NCBI RefSeq assembly: GCF_035920345.1
Contig: NZ_CP109149.1
Location: forward strand, 1,116,001-1,180,000
Length of the DNA: 64,000 bases
Origin: Nocardia vinacea
GTDB lineage: Bacteria > Actinomycetota > Actinomycetes > Mycobacteriales > Mycobacteriaceae
Direction: 5' to 3'
The stretch's first letter is position 1. The number at the start of each line of letters is the position of its first letter. Below are positions 16,429 to 25,972 of the stretch, one piece after another. The translations under genes were made by a program, and so were the position numbers. The notes under the pieces were generated by a model, which saw nothing but the letters and a program-made list of their open reading frames with translations, searched no databases and was not told where the DNA came from.

Positions 16429-18492
16429 ATGTCGGATATGCGGGACGCTCATCTCGAAGCCGAGCCTCCCACCGACCGCCAGGCCGTGCGGCCCGGGGTT
16501 GATCCGGAGCGGGCAGTACCGGACAAGATCGAGGTCGACGACGAGGAGAAGCCCGCGCGGATATTGCGCGGATGGGCCGAGTGGGTGGTTGCGACCGCCG
16601 CGTTCGCGGTCGCCTTGCTGGTGCTGTGGCAGGTCTTTCAGCCGCTGGCGCAGGGGAGTCAGTACTACCTGGTGATCTTCCTGGCCGGGACTTTGCCTGT
16701 GGTGTTCCTGGCCTATCGGTCCGGGCTGCGATGGTTCGATCGACGGCATGGTCCGGGTCCGCTCGACTGGTTGTTGGCCGTGGTCGCGCTGGTGGTGTGC
16801 CTGTATCCGGTGCTGCCGATGGCGATCGGGTCCGGTGGGGGCGGGTACAACGCATTCCTCGATCGGCAGGGTTTGTTCGATCCGGTCGATATCGCCATGG
16901 GCACGGTGCTCTTGGTGTTGGTGCTGGAGGCCAGTCGGCGCACCACGGGCTGGGTATTGCCCGCGGTGTGCCTGGTATTCATCGGCTACGGCTACTACGG
17001 CGGGTACCTGCCGCAGCACTGGACCATCGCGCACGCCGGACTCGACTTCGGACAGATCATCGATGCGCTCTACAACTCCGGCAGCGGGTTCTACGGCACG
17101 CCACTGGATGTCGCGGCCAGCTATATCGTGCTGTTCACCCTCTACGGCGCCGTACTCGAATTCTCCGGTGCGGCACAGTTCTTCGTCGATCTGTCGGTCG
17201 CGGCCTTCCGCCGCTCGCGCGGCGCGGCCGGACGCACGACCGTCGCATCCGGATTCCTGCTCGGCACCGTCTCCGGATCGGGCACCGCGACCGCGGTCAC
17301 GGTCGGTGCGGTCACCTGGCCGATCCTGCGTCGCGCCGGATATCCGCCGGAACAGGCGGCGGGTGTGCTCGCGGCGGCGGGTGTCGGTGCGATCCTGTCA
17401 CCGCCGACACTGGGTGTCGCCGCCTTCATCGTCGCCGAATATCTCGACGTCTCCTATGTGACGGTGCTCGGGTGGGCGATGATCCCGACGCTGCTGTACT
17501 ACTTGGGAATTCTGCTCGCGGTCGAGATCGATGCGCGCCGGCTCGGCGCGGAGTCGGTCGAGATCAGCACCACCTCGGTATGGCGACTGCTGGCCCGATT
17601 CGGTTACCACTTCCTGTCTTTGATCGCGATCGTGGTGCTGCTGCTGATCGGCGTGAGCGCCGCGCGCGCCGTGGTGTACGCCACCGCACTGGCTTTCGTG
17701 CTCGCCTTCCTCGATGCGCGCATCCGCGCCGAGGCCCGCTCACCGCGCCGAATCTTCCAGATGCTCGGCAGCGGTGTGCGTTCGGCGCTGCCGGTGGTCG
17801 CTGTGTGCACGTCGGCGGGGGTGATCACCGCGATCGCCACCAAGACGGGACTCGGCGCGCAGCTGGCATCGCTGCTGGTGAGTGCGGGAAAGGCGTTGTC
17901 GGACAACCACACCGTCGTGTTGGCGTGCACCGTGGTGCTCGCCGCGATCGCGCTCGCGCTGCTCGGGCTCGCGGTCCCGGTGACCGCGTCGTTCATTATC
18001 GGCTGGGCGATCATCGGTCCCGCTCTGCTCGCGCTCGACGTATCTCCGCCCGCCTCGGCGATGTTCGTCTTCTACTACTCGGTGCTTTCCGAGGTGACGC
18101 CACCGACCGCACTGGCCGCCGTGGGCGCGGCGGCCATCACCGGTGCGCGTGCGGTGCCGACGATGTGGCAGGCATTGAAGTACGCGCTGCCAGCCTTCCT
18201 GGTGCCGATTGTGTTCGTGCTCAGCGGACCCGGCGAATATCTGCTCGGGCACGGGCCGGTACTCGGTGTGCTGTGGACCACGATCGTGGCCGGTGTCGGC
18301 GTTGCGGCACTGGCCGCCGCGACCGGCGGCTGGATCCTCGGCATCGGCCCGGCCGGACTTCCGGCCCGGCTGCTCGCCGCGGTGGCCGGGCTGGCGCTGC
18401 TGTACCTGGAACCCGGCGCGCTCGTCGTCGGTCTGGCCGCGCTGACCGCGGCCGTCGGGGTAACGCTGCTCTCACGAAGGAGGACGACTTGA
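16429..18492 (+). CDS. TRAP transporter fused permease (DctQM type)
   Basis: A 687-residue multi-pass membrane protein. After a charged cytoplasmic N-terminus of about 45 residues come the four helices of the small DctQ-like part and then the long DctM-like part. Landmark motifs are YNSGSGFYGTPLDVAASYIVL, GTVSGSGTATAVTVGAVTWP and VTPPTALAAVGAAAITGA. Fused permeases of this type work with TAXI binding proteins and use an ion gradient to import carboxylates. The downstream gene overlaps by 4 bp and encodes exactly such a binding protein. The substrate could be a carboxylic acid from the steroid/aromatic pathways nearby, but that is inference. Confidence 0.93.
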   Translation: MSDMRDAHLEAEPPTDRQAVRPGVDPERAVPDKIEVDDEEKPARILRGWAEWVVATAAFAVALLVLWQVFQPLAQGSQYYLVIFLAGTLPVVFLAYRSGLRWFDRRHGPGPLDWLLAVVALVVCLYPVLPMAIGSGGGGYNAFLDRQGLFDPVDIAMGTVLLVLVLEASRRTTGWVLPAVCLVFIGYGYYGGYLPQHWTIAHAGLDFGQIIDALYNSGSGFYGTPLDVAASYIVLFTLYGAVLEFSGAAQFFVDLSVAAFRRSRGAAGRTTVASGFLLGTVSGSGTATAVTVGAVTWPILRRAGYPPEQAAGVLAAAGVGAILSPPTLGVAAFIVAEYLDVSYVTVLGWAMIPTLLYYLGILLAVEIDARRLGAESVEISTTSVWRLLARFGYHFLSLIAIVVLLLIGVSAARAVVYATALAFVLAFLDARIRAEARSPRRIFQMLGSGVRSALPVVAVCTSAGVITAIATKTGLGAQLASLLVSAGKALSDNHTVVLACTVVLAAIALALLGLAVPVTASFIIGWAIIGPALLALDVSPPASAMFVFYYSVLSEVTPPTALAAVGAAAITGARAVPTMWQALKYALPAFLVPIVFVLSGPGEYLLGHGPVLGVLWTTIVAGVGVAALAAATGGWILGIGPAGLPARLLAAVAGLALLYLEPGALVVGLAALTAAVGVTLLSRRRTT

Positions 18493-19484
18493 GAAGAGTT
18501 GCCATAGGATTCGCCGTCGCCGTGGTCTCGGCCGGATTGCTGACCGGATGTGGGGGCCGCCGCGACACACCGCAGTCCGACACCGGCGGCGAGGTCACCT
18601 GCGAGGTGCAGAGTGAGACCCGCGTCGGCATCGCGACGGGCAATTCGACCGGCGTGTACTTCGCACTCGGCAATGCCTACGCCGACCAGATTTCGCAGGC
18701 CACCGGCGGCAAGGTGAAAGCGACCGCGGCCGAAACCGGTGCGTCGGTGCAGAATATCCAGCAATTGGTGGCAGGCACCTATCAGGTCGCATTTTCCCTC
18801 GCCGATACCGCGGCCGACGCGGTGCTCGGCAACGCCAGCTTCGACGGCAAAAAGCAACCGGTGCAAGCACTTTCGCGACTCTACCCGAATTATACCCAGG
18901 TAATCGCGCGCGCCGGCGCCGATATCGAATCGGTCGCCGATCTGCGCGGCAAACGGGTTTCCACCGGCTCGCCGAAGTCCGGCACCGAGGTGATCGCCCA
19001 GCGGGTACTGCAGGCGGCCGGGTTGAACCCTGACAACGATATCGAGGCCCAGCGCTTGGATCTCACCAAGACAGTGGATGGTATGAAGGACGGCTCGATC
19101 GATGCCATGTTCTTTTCCGGCGGCCTACCGACACCCGGTATCACCGATCTGTTGACCTCCGACAAGGGCAAGGTGCATTTTCTCGATATCTCCGAACTCA
19201 CCGGCAGTATGCATGCGGTCAACCCGGTCTACGAGGAAGGCACGATTCCGGGCACCGTCTACGGACTGTCCGCCGATGTGAAGACCATCGTCGTCCCGAA
19301 TCTGTTGCTGGTGCGCGACGATCTGGACGCGAACCTGGCGTGCATCCTCACCAAGACGCTGTTCGATCGCAAACCCCAACTGGAACAGGCCAATTCGTCC
19401 GCGAAAGGGATCAGCCGCGATACCGCGACGATTACCGCACCGGTGCCGCTGCACCGCGGTGCCGCGCACGCCTTGACGAAGTAG
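18489..19484 (+). CDS. TAXI-family TRAP solute-binding lipoprotein
   Basis: 331 residues. The start is TTG at 18489, overlapping the permease stop (TTGA) with AAGGAGG just upstream; no ATG fits as well. A signal peptide with lipobox LLTGC gives a lipid-anchored Cys near residue 20. The mature part begins with VGIATGNSTGVYFALGNAYA and carries ETGASVQNIQQL and YTQVIARAGADIESVADLRGKRVSTG-like segments diagnostic of TAXI proteins. It would capture the solute outside the membrane and deliver it to the fused permease. The unusual TTG start may lower its level relative to the permease or rely on coupling. Confidence 0.93.
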   Translation: MRRVAIGFAVAVVSAGLLTGCGGRRDTPQSDTGGEVTCEVQSETRVGIATGNSTGVYFALGNAYADQISQATGGKVKATAAETGASVQNIQQLVAGTYQVAFSLADTAADAVLGNASFDGKKQPVQALSRLYPNYTQVIARAGADIESVADLRGKRVSTGSPKSGTEVIAQRVLQAAGLNPDNDIEAQRLDLTKTVDGMKDGSIDAMFFSGGLPTPGITDLLTSDKGKVHFLDISELTGSMHAVNPVYEEGTIPGTVYGLSADVKTIVVPNLLLVRDDLDANLACILTKTLFDRKPQLEQANSSAKGISRDTATITAPVPLHRGAAHALTK

Positions 19485-19535
19485 TGCCTCGTCCAGATAG
19501 CTTCTGCCGTATCGAGCCTTGGTCCGTCGAACGCA

Positions 19536-19567
19536 GTCGAATGGTGGGCGCCCACGCCGCATTCGAC
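19536..19567. terminator. Bidirectional terminator-like hairpin
   Basis: GTCGAATG (19536-19543) pairs with CATTCGAC (19560-19567), and inside it GTGGGCGCCCAC (19544-19555) is a perfect palindrome. It lies between the convergent TAXI gene and IclR gene. There is no T-run, as is common for actinobacterial terminators. Confidence 0.55.
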
Positions 19568-19624
19568 CGCCATATCACTACGCTCGGCGAGCAGTCGCAG
19601 CAAGCCATTGGACGAGGCAGTAGC

Positions 19625-20491
19625 TCAGGATGCCAACGCTTCCGTCAATGTCCGCGCGATATCGACTGTGGCGGATATGAATTCGTCGCGTTCGGGTTTG
19701 GTGGTCGATGCCCGCAGCGGCCCCGATTGGACTTCGTATGCGGCCGTGCCTTTCGCATCGAAAACCGGTGCGGCGAGGTAACTCAGCGGGAGTTCGGCAT
19801 CGGAGTCGAGTTCTGCCTTGGTGAATGGCCGCGAGGTGAGAAAGGCGAGGCGGCGCAGCGCCCGGGTACGCAGGTGCGGTTGCACGAGTTCGGTCCCCAT
19901 CGCGCTCAGTAGGTCGGCGAGGAGTTCGACCGTGCCCGCATCATCGGTGCGTGGGCGGAACAGGGCAACGCCGCGATCGCGCACGAGCGTGAGCAGCCCG
20001 CTCGCGACGCGGCGGTCCGAGTCGGGTGCGGTGGCGAGCCAGGTGTTCTGCTCGGCCGCCGAACGCCACGGCATTACGCTCGCCCCCGCCGGAAATTGCA
20101 TCGGGATGCGATGGCCGACGGGGATGCCGGGGACGACGCGCTCGGGCCCGTGGCGCACATCGAGCACCGTGAGGTGATCGGGCTCGATACGACTCAACGT
20201 CGCGCCGTAGCCGGTCCGCACGGTGAGTTCGGCGAGGATATCGCCGAGCGCGTGCGGCAGTGCGGGACCGTGCAGATTCGCCAGCGTCGGACCGAGACCG
20301 TATCCGCGGCTCGCGTCGCGGCGCACCCAGCTCGCCGATTCCAGTTCGGCCAAAATCGCCGTCGCGGTCGCGCGGGCGATATCGAGCCGGTCCGCAATGC
20401 CCGCGACGCTGATCGGCTCCGGCGTCGCGGCGAGCAGCGACACGATATCGATGACACGGCGGGTCGGCGGGGACGGGGACCGATCGGGCAT
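19625..20491 (-). CDS. IclR-family transcriptional regulator
   Basis: 288 residues. The N-terminal winged helix-turn-helix (RRVIDIVSLLAATPEPISV, then GIADRLDIARATATAILAELE) is followed by an IclR effector-binding domain containing the GASVMPWRSA region. The effector part is somewhat divergent from well-studied IclR proteins. The ATG at 20491 is chosen over an in-frame TTG at 20497. It is divergent from the SDR/DapB-fold pair starting at 20582, with a TCGAATATTCGA palindrome between them, so it probably controls that pair and itself. Confidence 0.92.
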   Translation of the reverse strand: MPDRSPSPPTRRVIDIVSLLAATPEPISVAGIADRLDIARATATAILAELESASWVRRDASRGYGLGPTLANLHGPALPHALGDILAELTVRTGYGATLSRIEPDHLTVLDVRHGPERVVPGIPVGHRIPMQFPAGASVMPWRSAAEQNTWLATAPDSDRRVASGLLTLVRDRGVALFRPRTDDAGTVELLADLLSAMGTELVQPHLRTRALRRLAFLTSRPFTKAELDSDAELPLSYLAAPVFDAKGTAAYEVQSGPLRASTTKPERDEFISATVDIARTLTEALAS

Positions 20492-20533
20492 GTGCAACCC
20501 CTTGTGCGGCTCGGCGGGACAGCTCTACGATGA

Positions 20534-20567
20534 CGAATATTACAACAGCATAGCGTCGAATATTCGA
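20534..20567. promoter_or_regulatory. AT-rich palindrome between divergent IclR and SDR genes
   Basis: A perfect 12-bp palindrome, TCGAATATTCGA, at 20556-20567 and a related half CGAATATTA at 20534-20542 lie 15-48 bases before the SDR start. The position and sequence fit an operator for the adjacent IclR protein. Confidence 0.55.
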
Positions 20568-20581
20568 CAGTTGGAGCGCGC

Positions 20582-21376
20582 ATGATCCTGGACAGATTCC
20601 GAATCGACGGACAGGTCGCCGTCGTCACCGGCGCGGGGCGCGGCCTCGGCGCGGCGATCGCGGTGGCCTTCGCGGAGGCGGGCGCGGACGTCGTCATCGC
20701 ATCCCGCACCAAGAGTCAGCTGGACGAGGTCGCCGAGCAGGTTGCGGCGGTGGGCCGCCAGGCCCACGTGGTGCCCGCGGATCTCAGCGATATCGAGGCG
20801 ACCGCCGGACTGGCCGCCGCGGCCGTCGAACGTTTCGGGCGGCTCGATATCGTGGTCAACAATGTGGGTGGTGCGCTGCCGTGCCCGCTGCTCGATACCA
20901 CGCCGGACGCGCTGGTGGAGGCATTCAACTTCAACGTGACCAATGCGCATGCGCTGGTTCGCTCGGCGGTACCGAAGATTCTCGAAACCGCCGGTGGCGG
21001 TTCGATTCTCAATATCACCTCGACCATGGGCCGCCTGCCCGGCCGCGCCTTCGTCTCCTACGGAACGGCGAAAGCGGCGCTGGCGCACTACACCCGGTTG
21101 GCGGCGATGGATCTGAATCCACGCATCCGGGTGAATGCCATTGCGCCCGGGTCGATTCTGACCTCGGCGCTGGAGATCGTGGCGGGCAATGATGCGATGC
21201 GCACCGAGCTGGAGGCCAAGACGCCGCTGCACCGCATCGGCGAACCCGAGGATATCGCCGCTGCCGCACTGTATTTGGTGTCACCTGCCGGAAAGTACGT
21301 CACGGGCAAGGTGCTCGAACCCGACGGCGGCCTGATCGCGCCGAATCTCGATCTCCCGCTTCCGGATCTGTCATGA
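20582..21376 (+). CDS. Short-chain dehydrogenase
   Basis: A 264-residue SDR with [12 protein letters not shown], a catalytic Ser/Tyr/Lys set (NITST, YGTAK) and a C-terminal [11 protein letters not shown]. The basic SRTKSQ after the second strand favours NADP(H). It is similar in type to the 7-alpha-hydroxysteroid dehydrogenase/acetoacetyl-CoA reductase group. Its stop overlaps the start of the DapB-fold gene (ATGA, 21373-21376). The pair is divergent from an IclR gene. Confidence 0.9.
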   Translation: MILDRFRIDGQVAVVTGAGRGLGAAIAVAFAEAGADVVIASRTKSQLDEVAEQVAAVGRQAHVVPADLSDIEATAGLAAAAVERFGRLDIVVNNVGGALPCPLLDTTPDALVEAFNFNVTNAHALVRSAVPKILETAGGGSILNITSTMGRLPGRAFVSYGTAKAALAHYTRLAAMDLNPRIRVNAIAPGSILTSALEIVAGNDAMRTELEAKTPLHRIGEPEDIAAAALYLVSPAGKYVTGKVLEPDGGLIAPNLDLPLPDLS

Positions 21377-22446
21377 ACTACCGCGTAGTCCAATGGGGCA
21401 CCGGGAATGTCGGTGCACATGCGCTGGCGGGTGTGATCGCGAATCCGGATCTCGAGCTGGTCGGGGTATGGGTATCGGGTCCGAAGAAGGACGGGCTCGA
21501 TGCGGGAACCATTGCCGGACTCGATGATCCGGTCGGTGTGACCGCGACGACGGATACCGAGGCGATCCTGGCCGCGAAACCCGACTGTGTCGTCTACTGC
21601 TCGATGACCGACAATCGACTGCTGGAGGCCGTAGAGGATCTGCGCAGATTGCTCAGCGCGGGCATCAATGTGGTGGCGTGCGCGCCGGTGTTCTTCCAGT
21701 ATCCGTACGGCGTGCTGCCCGACGAATTGCTGAAGCCGATCCAAGAGGCTGCGGCGCAGGGCAATTCGTCGCTGTGGGTCAATGGCATCGATCCCGGTTT
21801 CGCCAATGATCTGCTGCCGCTCGCGCTCGCGGGCACCTGCCTGCGCATCGACCAACTGCGGTGTCTGGAGATCGTCGACTACGCCAGCTACGACAACCGC
21901 GAGGTCATGTTCGACATCATGGGCTTCGGCAAACCGCTGGACGAGATCCCGATGTTGTTGCAGCCCGGGGTGTTATCGCTCGCGTGGGGCGGCACCGTGC
22001 GCCAGTTGGCGGCGGGCATCGGTGTCACCCTCGACGCCGTCACCCAGACCTACGAGCGCATCCCCGCTCCCGAATCCTTCGATATCGCCACCGGCCATAT
22101 CGCCGAAGGTACCGCCGCGGCACTGCGTTTCGAGGTTCGCGGCATGGTCGGCGACCAGCCCGTGACGGTCCTCGAGCACGTCACGCGCCTACGTCCCGAC
22201 CTGTGCCCCGATTGGCCGCAACCCGCTCACCACGAGGGCTCCTATCGCGTCGAGATCATCGGCGAGCCGAGTTACGCCATGGATCTGGTCACTTCGAGCC
22301 GCAATGGCGACCACAACCACGCGACCCTGCTGGCGACTGCGATGCGCATCGTCAACGCCGTCCCGGCCGTGGTCCGGGCCCCATCGGGCATCCTTACGGC
22401 CCTCGACCTTCCCCTGATCACAGCGCCCGCTACTCGCCCGGCGTAG
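21373..22446 (+). CDS. DapB-fold NAD(P)-dependent dehydrogenase
   Basis: A 357-residue oxidoreductase with an N-terminal Rossmann domain ([12 protein letters not shown]) of the dihydrodipicolinate reductase / 2,4-diaminopentanoate dehydrogenase type. [12 protein letters not shown] and [13 protein letters not shown] are hallmarks of the mycobacterial/nocardial members annotated as dihydrodipicolinate reductase-like. It is not a lysine-pathway DapB: it is about 100 residues longer. In actinobacteria these paralogues are frequent in sterol, terpene and fatty-acid catabolic clusters. Translationally coupled to the upstream SDR. Confidence 0.86.
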   Translation: MNYRVVQWGTGNVGAHALAGVIANPDLELVGVWVSGPKKDGLDAGTIAGLDDPVGVTATTDTEAILAAKPDCVVYCSMTDNRLLEAVEDLRRLLSAGINVVACAPVFFQYPYGVLPDELLKPIQEAAAQGNSSLWVNGIDPGFANDLLPLALAGTCLRIDQLRCLEIVDYASYDNREVMFDIMGFGKPLDEIPMLLQPGVLSLAWGGTVRQLAAGIGVTLDAVTQTYERIPAPESFDIATGHIAEGTAAALRFEVRGMVGDQPVTVLEHVTRLRPDLCPDWPQPAHHEGSYRVEIIGEPSYAMDLVTSSRNGDHNHATLLATAMRIVNAVPAVVRAPSGILTALDLPLITAPATRPA

Positions 22447-22489
22447 TTACCCCCGAGGGGACAGCACCCGTCCCGCCTGACCGTCGGCC

Positions 22490-22520
22490 GGATTCGCACC
22501 TCCAGGAGAGGTGCGAATCC
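22490..22520. terminator. Strong bidirectional terminator hairpin
   Basis: GGATTCGCACCTC (22490-22502) and GAGGTGCGAATCC (22508-22520) form a perfect 13-bp stem with a 5-base loop. It sits between the convergent DapB-fold gene and the PLP-enzyme gene. Confidence 0.8.
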
Positions 22521-22539
22521 CGACAGGGGGTGCCGCTGT

Positions 22540-23586
22540 TTACTGGGCGAGGGCTACGAGCGCGCGGTCCACGTCGGCGGCGCTGTTGTAGAGGTGGAAC
22601 GAGAATCGAAGGCCGCCGCCTCGGGCGGAGGTGAGCACGCCGGCCTCCTCCAAACGGGGTGCCGCATCGCCCGCGCCCGACACGGCGACAATCGCCGAAT
22701 CCGCTGGTACCGACTGGAATCCCAACTCCGCCAGCCCGTTTCGGAATCGGGTGGCGAGTTCGCGGTTATGCGCGCCGATCTTGTCGACGGTCAGCTCTTC
22801 GATCAAGGACAGTGCGGAGAGTGCCGCGATGACGCCGAGCCAGTCCGGTGTCGAATCGAAACGCCGGGCGGTGGTCGGCAGCGCGATCGGTTCGTACAGT
22901 TCGGCCCAGCGGTCGGCCGCCGCGTACCAGCCTGGGCTGATCGGGCGCAGCCGCGCGGCTGCCTCCGGCGGTGCGGCGAAGAAGGCCACGCTGCGTGCAC
23001 CGATCAGCCACTTGAATGTCGCGCACACCCAGTAGTCGGCATCGACGAAACGCAATGGCACCCACCCGGCGGCCTGGGTGGCATCGGCGAGGAGTCGAGC
23101 GTTGTGCGCCAGGGTGGCCGCGCGCAGCATCGGCAGATCGACGGCTCGACCGTCCTTCGACTGGACCACGCTCACCGCTACCAAGGCGGTCTCGGGCCGG
23201 ACCTCTTCGGCGATGCGCTCCAACGGCACGAACCGGACGTTCAGATCACCGCGGTGCACGAAAGGCATGGAGACAGAGGAGAATTCGCCTTCAGCGAGCA
23301 ACACCTCCGCCCCCGACGGCAGTGCGGAGACCACCGGCGCGATCAATCCGGCGACGGTGCCGCCCAGCGCGATATCGTCGGCCGAAGCGCCCGCGAGCAG
23401 TCGTGCGAATCCGGCCCGCAATTCGGGTACCAGGTAGTCCCGCGTGGTCGGTGCGGCACGGCCCGCCGCCCAGAGCGCGTTGAACTCCTGCAATGCCGCC
23501 AATGTCCGCGCGGCGGGCAACCCGTGGGAAGCGGTGTTCAGGTAGGCGGTCTCGGTCGTGAATTCAGCAGGCGCGAGGGAGGACAT
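22540..23586 (-). CDS. Aminotransferase class V-fold PLP enzyme
   Basis: A 348-residue member of the class V (cysteine desulfurase/kynureninase/isopenicillin epimerase-like) group. It has AYLNTASHGLPA near the N-terminus, DATQAAGWVPL (cofactor Asp) and FKWLIGARSVAFF with the presumed PLP Lys. The ATG at 23586 follows a GGAGGGTGGGAG purine stretch and is preferred over the longer open frame. It loosely resembles the ergothioneine lyase EgtE, but no other ergothioneine genes are nearby, so I leave the substrate open. Monocistronic, convergent with the previous operon. Confidence 0.85.
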   Translation of the reverse strand: MSSLAPAEFTTETAYLNTASHGLPAARTLAALQEFNALWAAGRAAPTTRDYLVPELRAGFARLLAGASADDIALGGTVAGLIAPVVSALPSGAEVLLAEGEFSSVSMPFVHRGDLNVRFVPLERIAEEVRPETALVAVSVVQSKDGRAVDLPMLRAATLAHNARLLADATQAAGWVPLRFVDADYWVCATFKWLIGARSVAFFAAPPEAAARLRPISPGWYAAADRWAELYEPIALPTTARRFDSTPDWLGVIAALSALSLIEELTVDKIGAHNRELATRFRNGLAELGFQSVPADSAIVAVSGAGDAAPRLEEAGVLTSARGGGLRFSFHLYNSAADVDRALVALAQ

Positions 23587-23664
23587 GCTCCCACCCTCCG
23601 CCGCCACTGCTGCTCCGGTCGAGTGCCACCCGGAAGATAGTGGCCTCAAATCCGGCAAGCTGTC

Positions 23665-24141
23665 CTATTTCTGTGTCGCCCACATGTTCGTCAGCAGTTG
23701 GTAGCTGGGGGTGTCGGCGAGGGCCTGCATCGATTCGTAGATGCGTTGGTAACTGGTCGAGGTGATACGCCAGTGGCCGTCCGGATCGAGTCGGTAGGTG
23801 TCGGAATAGTAGCCTGCGCCGCGGATGAGGACGCCGTATTCGGTGGCGATCACGGTATCCTCGAAAGCCCATGAGCCCGTGGCCGTTTCGCCGTCTACGG
23901 TGATCTCCGGATGGTTCGCGATATGGGTGGTGACCACGGAGGGGCCGAGGTTCTCGCGCATGAATGCGGTGATGGCGTCGCGACCGTCGAGGGTCAGCGG
24001 TTCACCGAGGGCGTGGGTGCCGTAGCGACCGGCGACGTCGACGGCGAGGGTATCCCCGAAGTCGTCCCATTGTTTGAGATCGAGGGTCCGGAAGTAGCGG
24101 TACTTGAGCTGGCGGACGGCTTCGATCGCGGCGAGATCCAT
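23665..24141 (-). CDS. SnoaL-like/NTF2-fold protein
   Basis: A 158-residue protein with AAIEAVRQLKYRYFRTLD at the N-terminus, a central ATGSWAFEDTV strand, and GHWRITSTSYQRIYE near the end. This is the SnoaL_4 / bile-acid 7-alpha-dehydratase-like branch of the NTF2 superfamily. Homologues are common in steroid and polyketide loci. No neighbour is clearly co-transcribed with it. The specific reaction is not assignable. Confidence 0.85.
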   Translation of the reverse strand: MDLAAIEAVRQLKYRYFRTLDLKQWDDFGDTLAVDVAGRYGTHALGEPLTLDGRDAITAFMRENLGPSVVTTHIANHPEITVDGETATGSWAFEDTVIATEYGVLIRGAGYYSDTYRLDPDGHWRITSTSYQRIYESMQALADTPSYQLLTNMWATQK

Positions 24142-24185
24142 CCGTTCAGCTTGGCATTTGCCGGGGCGTCAGACAAGAACCTGTT

Positions 24186-24518
24186 CTACTTTCTTCCGGT
24201 CGCCGCGGCGTGGTTCGCCAACGCCTCGAGTACGTCGACCCGGCTCGCGGGCACCTCGATGTCCATCGCGATGGCATCCGGGCCTGCCGTGGCGAAATCG
24301 AAGTCGAAGAATCCGCAGCAGGAGCTCTCGCGGGCGGCGAGGTCGCGGGCCGTGTCTTCGTGCGTTGCGGCCAGTTCCAGCCGCAGACGGGTAGGCGCGA
24401 TCCGTTCGATCCGACGCAGCGCGGCCGCGAAGAGATCGGTGAATTCGGCCACGCGCAATGGCTGCTCCGCCGTTGGTAAGGTGCAGGCATCGGGCACCCA
24501 GAGCAGGTTTTCGCTCAT
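24186..24518 (-). CDS. Small protein with conserved-looking Cys-Cys motif
   Basis: About 110 residues. The open frame extends upstream, but the ATG at 24518 (MSENLLWVPDACTLP) gives the natural start. It has one Cys in DACTLP near the N-terminus and a Cys pair in ESSCCGFFDFDF in the middle, with helical segments between. I recognise this pattern from uncharacterised actinobacterial proteins, sometimes found near metal-responsive regulators. A metal-binding or redox role is possible, but nothing nearby supports a specific one. Confidence 0.68.
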   Translation of the reverse strand: MSENLLWVPDACTLPTAEQPLRVAEFTDLFAAALRRIERIAPTRLRLELAATHEDTARDLAARESSCCGFFDFDFATAGPDAIAMDIEVPASRVDVLEALANHAAATGRK

Positions 24519-24689
24519 TCCGGCCACCTTCGTGGGGGTGTTGGCATATATCGAAAGGGTAGTGCAAGATTCTGGGGTTCGGCCATGGGCGTATCCGGGG
24601 TGTCGCCGTCGACCCATCGGGTACTCGATCGAGTGGACACGGTTTCGCCCGCATCCTTTGCACTGGAAGTTTCCGACCAGGAGTCCGCA

Positions 24690-24941
24690 ATGACCGAAGG
24701 TCCTGTTACGCACCCGCCCCTCCACGAACCATCCCTCGATCAACAGTTCGCGCTGAAGGCCGCCGCGCGCCGTCTGGAGCGCGAATTCGACAGCACCCGC
24801 GACGAAGCCATCGAACGGTGGCTGTACTCCGCTTACGACTACCTCGCGGATCACGCCACCATCAACAACTTCCTGCCGCTACTCGCCGAGCGCTATACCC
24901 GTGAACTGCTCCGCGCCATGGCCGAGGAACACGCCGACTAG
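24690..24941 (+). CDS. Small three-helix protein
   Basis: 83 residues, with three predicted amphipathic helices (FALKAAARRLEREF, then RDEAIERWLYSAYDYL, then FLPLLAERYTRELLRAMAEE). The arrangement matches the three-helix bundle dimerization proteins widespread in actinobacteria. The ATG at 24690 has AGGAG about seven bases upstream. Its stop shares a CTAG tetranucleotide with the stop of the convergent nitronate monooxygenase gene. Function unknown. Confidence 0.75.
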   Translation: MTEGPVTHPPLHEPSLDQQFALKAAARRLEREFDSTRDEAIERWLYSAYDYLADHATINNFLPLLAERYTRELLRAMAEEHAD

Positions 24942-25900
24942 TCGCATCGCGCCGCGGCTCGCCGCAATACCTGTTCCGCGTCGGTGCTGATGCGCCGCAC
25001 CAGATCAGCGGCGGATTCGAGACTGCCGATGAGGTCGACATTCTCGCCCGCCCAGATCGGCGCACAGTCGAGATCACCCTGCTCGGCCGCCGCCCGATAG
25101 CGTTGCCGGGCAAGGGGATCGGCCGCGAGTTCGGTCTCCCGTCCGGCCCATTCGTCGAGGAATCGGTTGCGCAGGGTGCGGGCGGTGTACTCGGCGGGCC
25201 ACGGGGATTCGCGGGCGATATCGACGATGCGGTTGCGTTCGGTATCGCCGCCGCGTGCATCGATGATGGCCTTGGCTTCTTCGGCCGAGAGCAACGATTC
25301 GTGTGTCGCCTCGAAGCGAGTGCCGATCAACGCGCCCGCCGCACCGAGCACGAGTGCGGCGGCGAGTCCGCGTCCATCGGCGATGCCCCCCGCGGCGAGC
25401 ACCGGCGTACCCGCCGCCAGATCGACGACCGCGGGTACGAAGGGCAGCGTCGCCCGCCCGCCGCCGTGCCCGCCCGCCTCCGCGCCCTGCGCGATCAGCA
25501 CATCGGCCCCGGCTTCCAGGGCACGGGCCGCCTCGTCCGTGGTAGTGACCTGGACCAGCAGCGGAATCCCGGATTCCCGAATCACGCCGGCAAACGGGGT
25601 GGGATCGCCGAAGGACAGCAGGATCGCGTGCGGTCGGCGCTGCACCGTCCTTCGCACGGTAGCGAGATCGATGGCCCAGCTCAACAGGCCGATGCCCCAA
25701 GGCTTTTCGGTGCGAGCGGTGAGCAACGCACATTCCTGATCGAGTAGCTGCTCGTCACCGCCGCCGCCACCGATCAGGCCGAGTCCACCGGCCTCGGAGA
25801 CCGCCGCGGCCAGTGCACCGCCCGCGACGCCGCCCATCGGTGCGAGCACTACGGGATGCTCGATGTCGAACAGGTCGGTGAACTCGGTGCGCAGTGCCAT
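24938..25900 (-). CDS. Nitronate monooxygenase-family FMN protein
   Basis: A 320-residue TIM-barrel flavoprotein of the nitronate monooxygenase/enoyl reductase II group. It shows HPVVLAPMGGVAGGALAAAVSEAGGLG at the N-terminus, the AQGAEAGGHGG motif that lines the active site, and the phosphate-binding ADGRGLAAALVLGAAGALIGT region. The start at 25900 was chosen over an upstream ATG at 25936. It closes the hsaB-kshA-kshB-hsaC-like operon. Proteins of this family in actinobacterial catabolic clusters often have roles other than nitronate oxidation, so the substrate is uncertain. Confidence 0.88.
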   Translation of the reverse strand: MALRTEFTDLFDIEHPVVLAPMGGVAGGALAAAVSEAGGLGLIGGGGGDEQLLDQECALLTARTEKPWGIGLLSWAIDLATVRRTVQRRPHAILLSFGDPTPFAGVIRESGIPLLVQVTTTDEAARALEAGADVLIAQGAEAGGHGGGRATLPFVPAVVDLAAGTPVLAAGGIADGRGLAAALVLGAAGALIGTRFEATHESLLSAEEAKAIIDARGGDTERNRIVDIARESPWPAEYTARTLRNRFLDEWAGRETELAADPLARQRYRAAAEQGDLDCAPIWAGENVDLIGSLESAADLVRRISTDAEQVLRRAAARCD

Positions 25901-25972
25901 CGGAAAACCCCTTCCGTCGCTATCGACGATAGTCAAGGGGTATCAGGCCGCCGGTCGCCGCCCGTGATCTTT

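Noticed and set aside
16572..18488. Long alternative frame over the TRAP permease that runs into the TAXI gene
   Set aside because: It is a Arg-rich shadow of the permease; the real TAXI protein starts at TTG 18489 with its own Shine-Dalgarno and signal peptide.
22540..23586. Calling the class V PLP enzyme EgtE
   Set aside because: Only a general class V resemblance and no other ergothioneine genes nearby.
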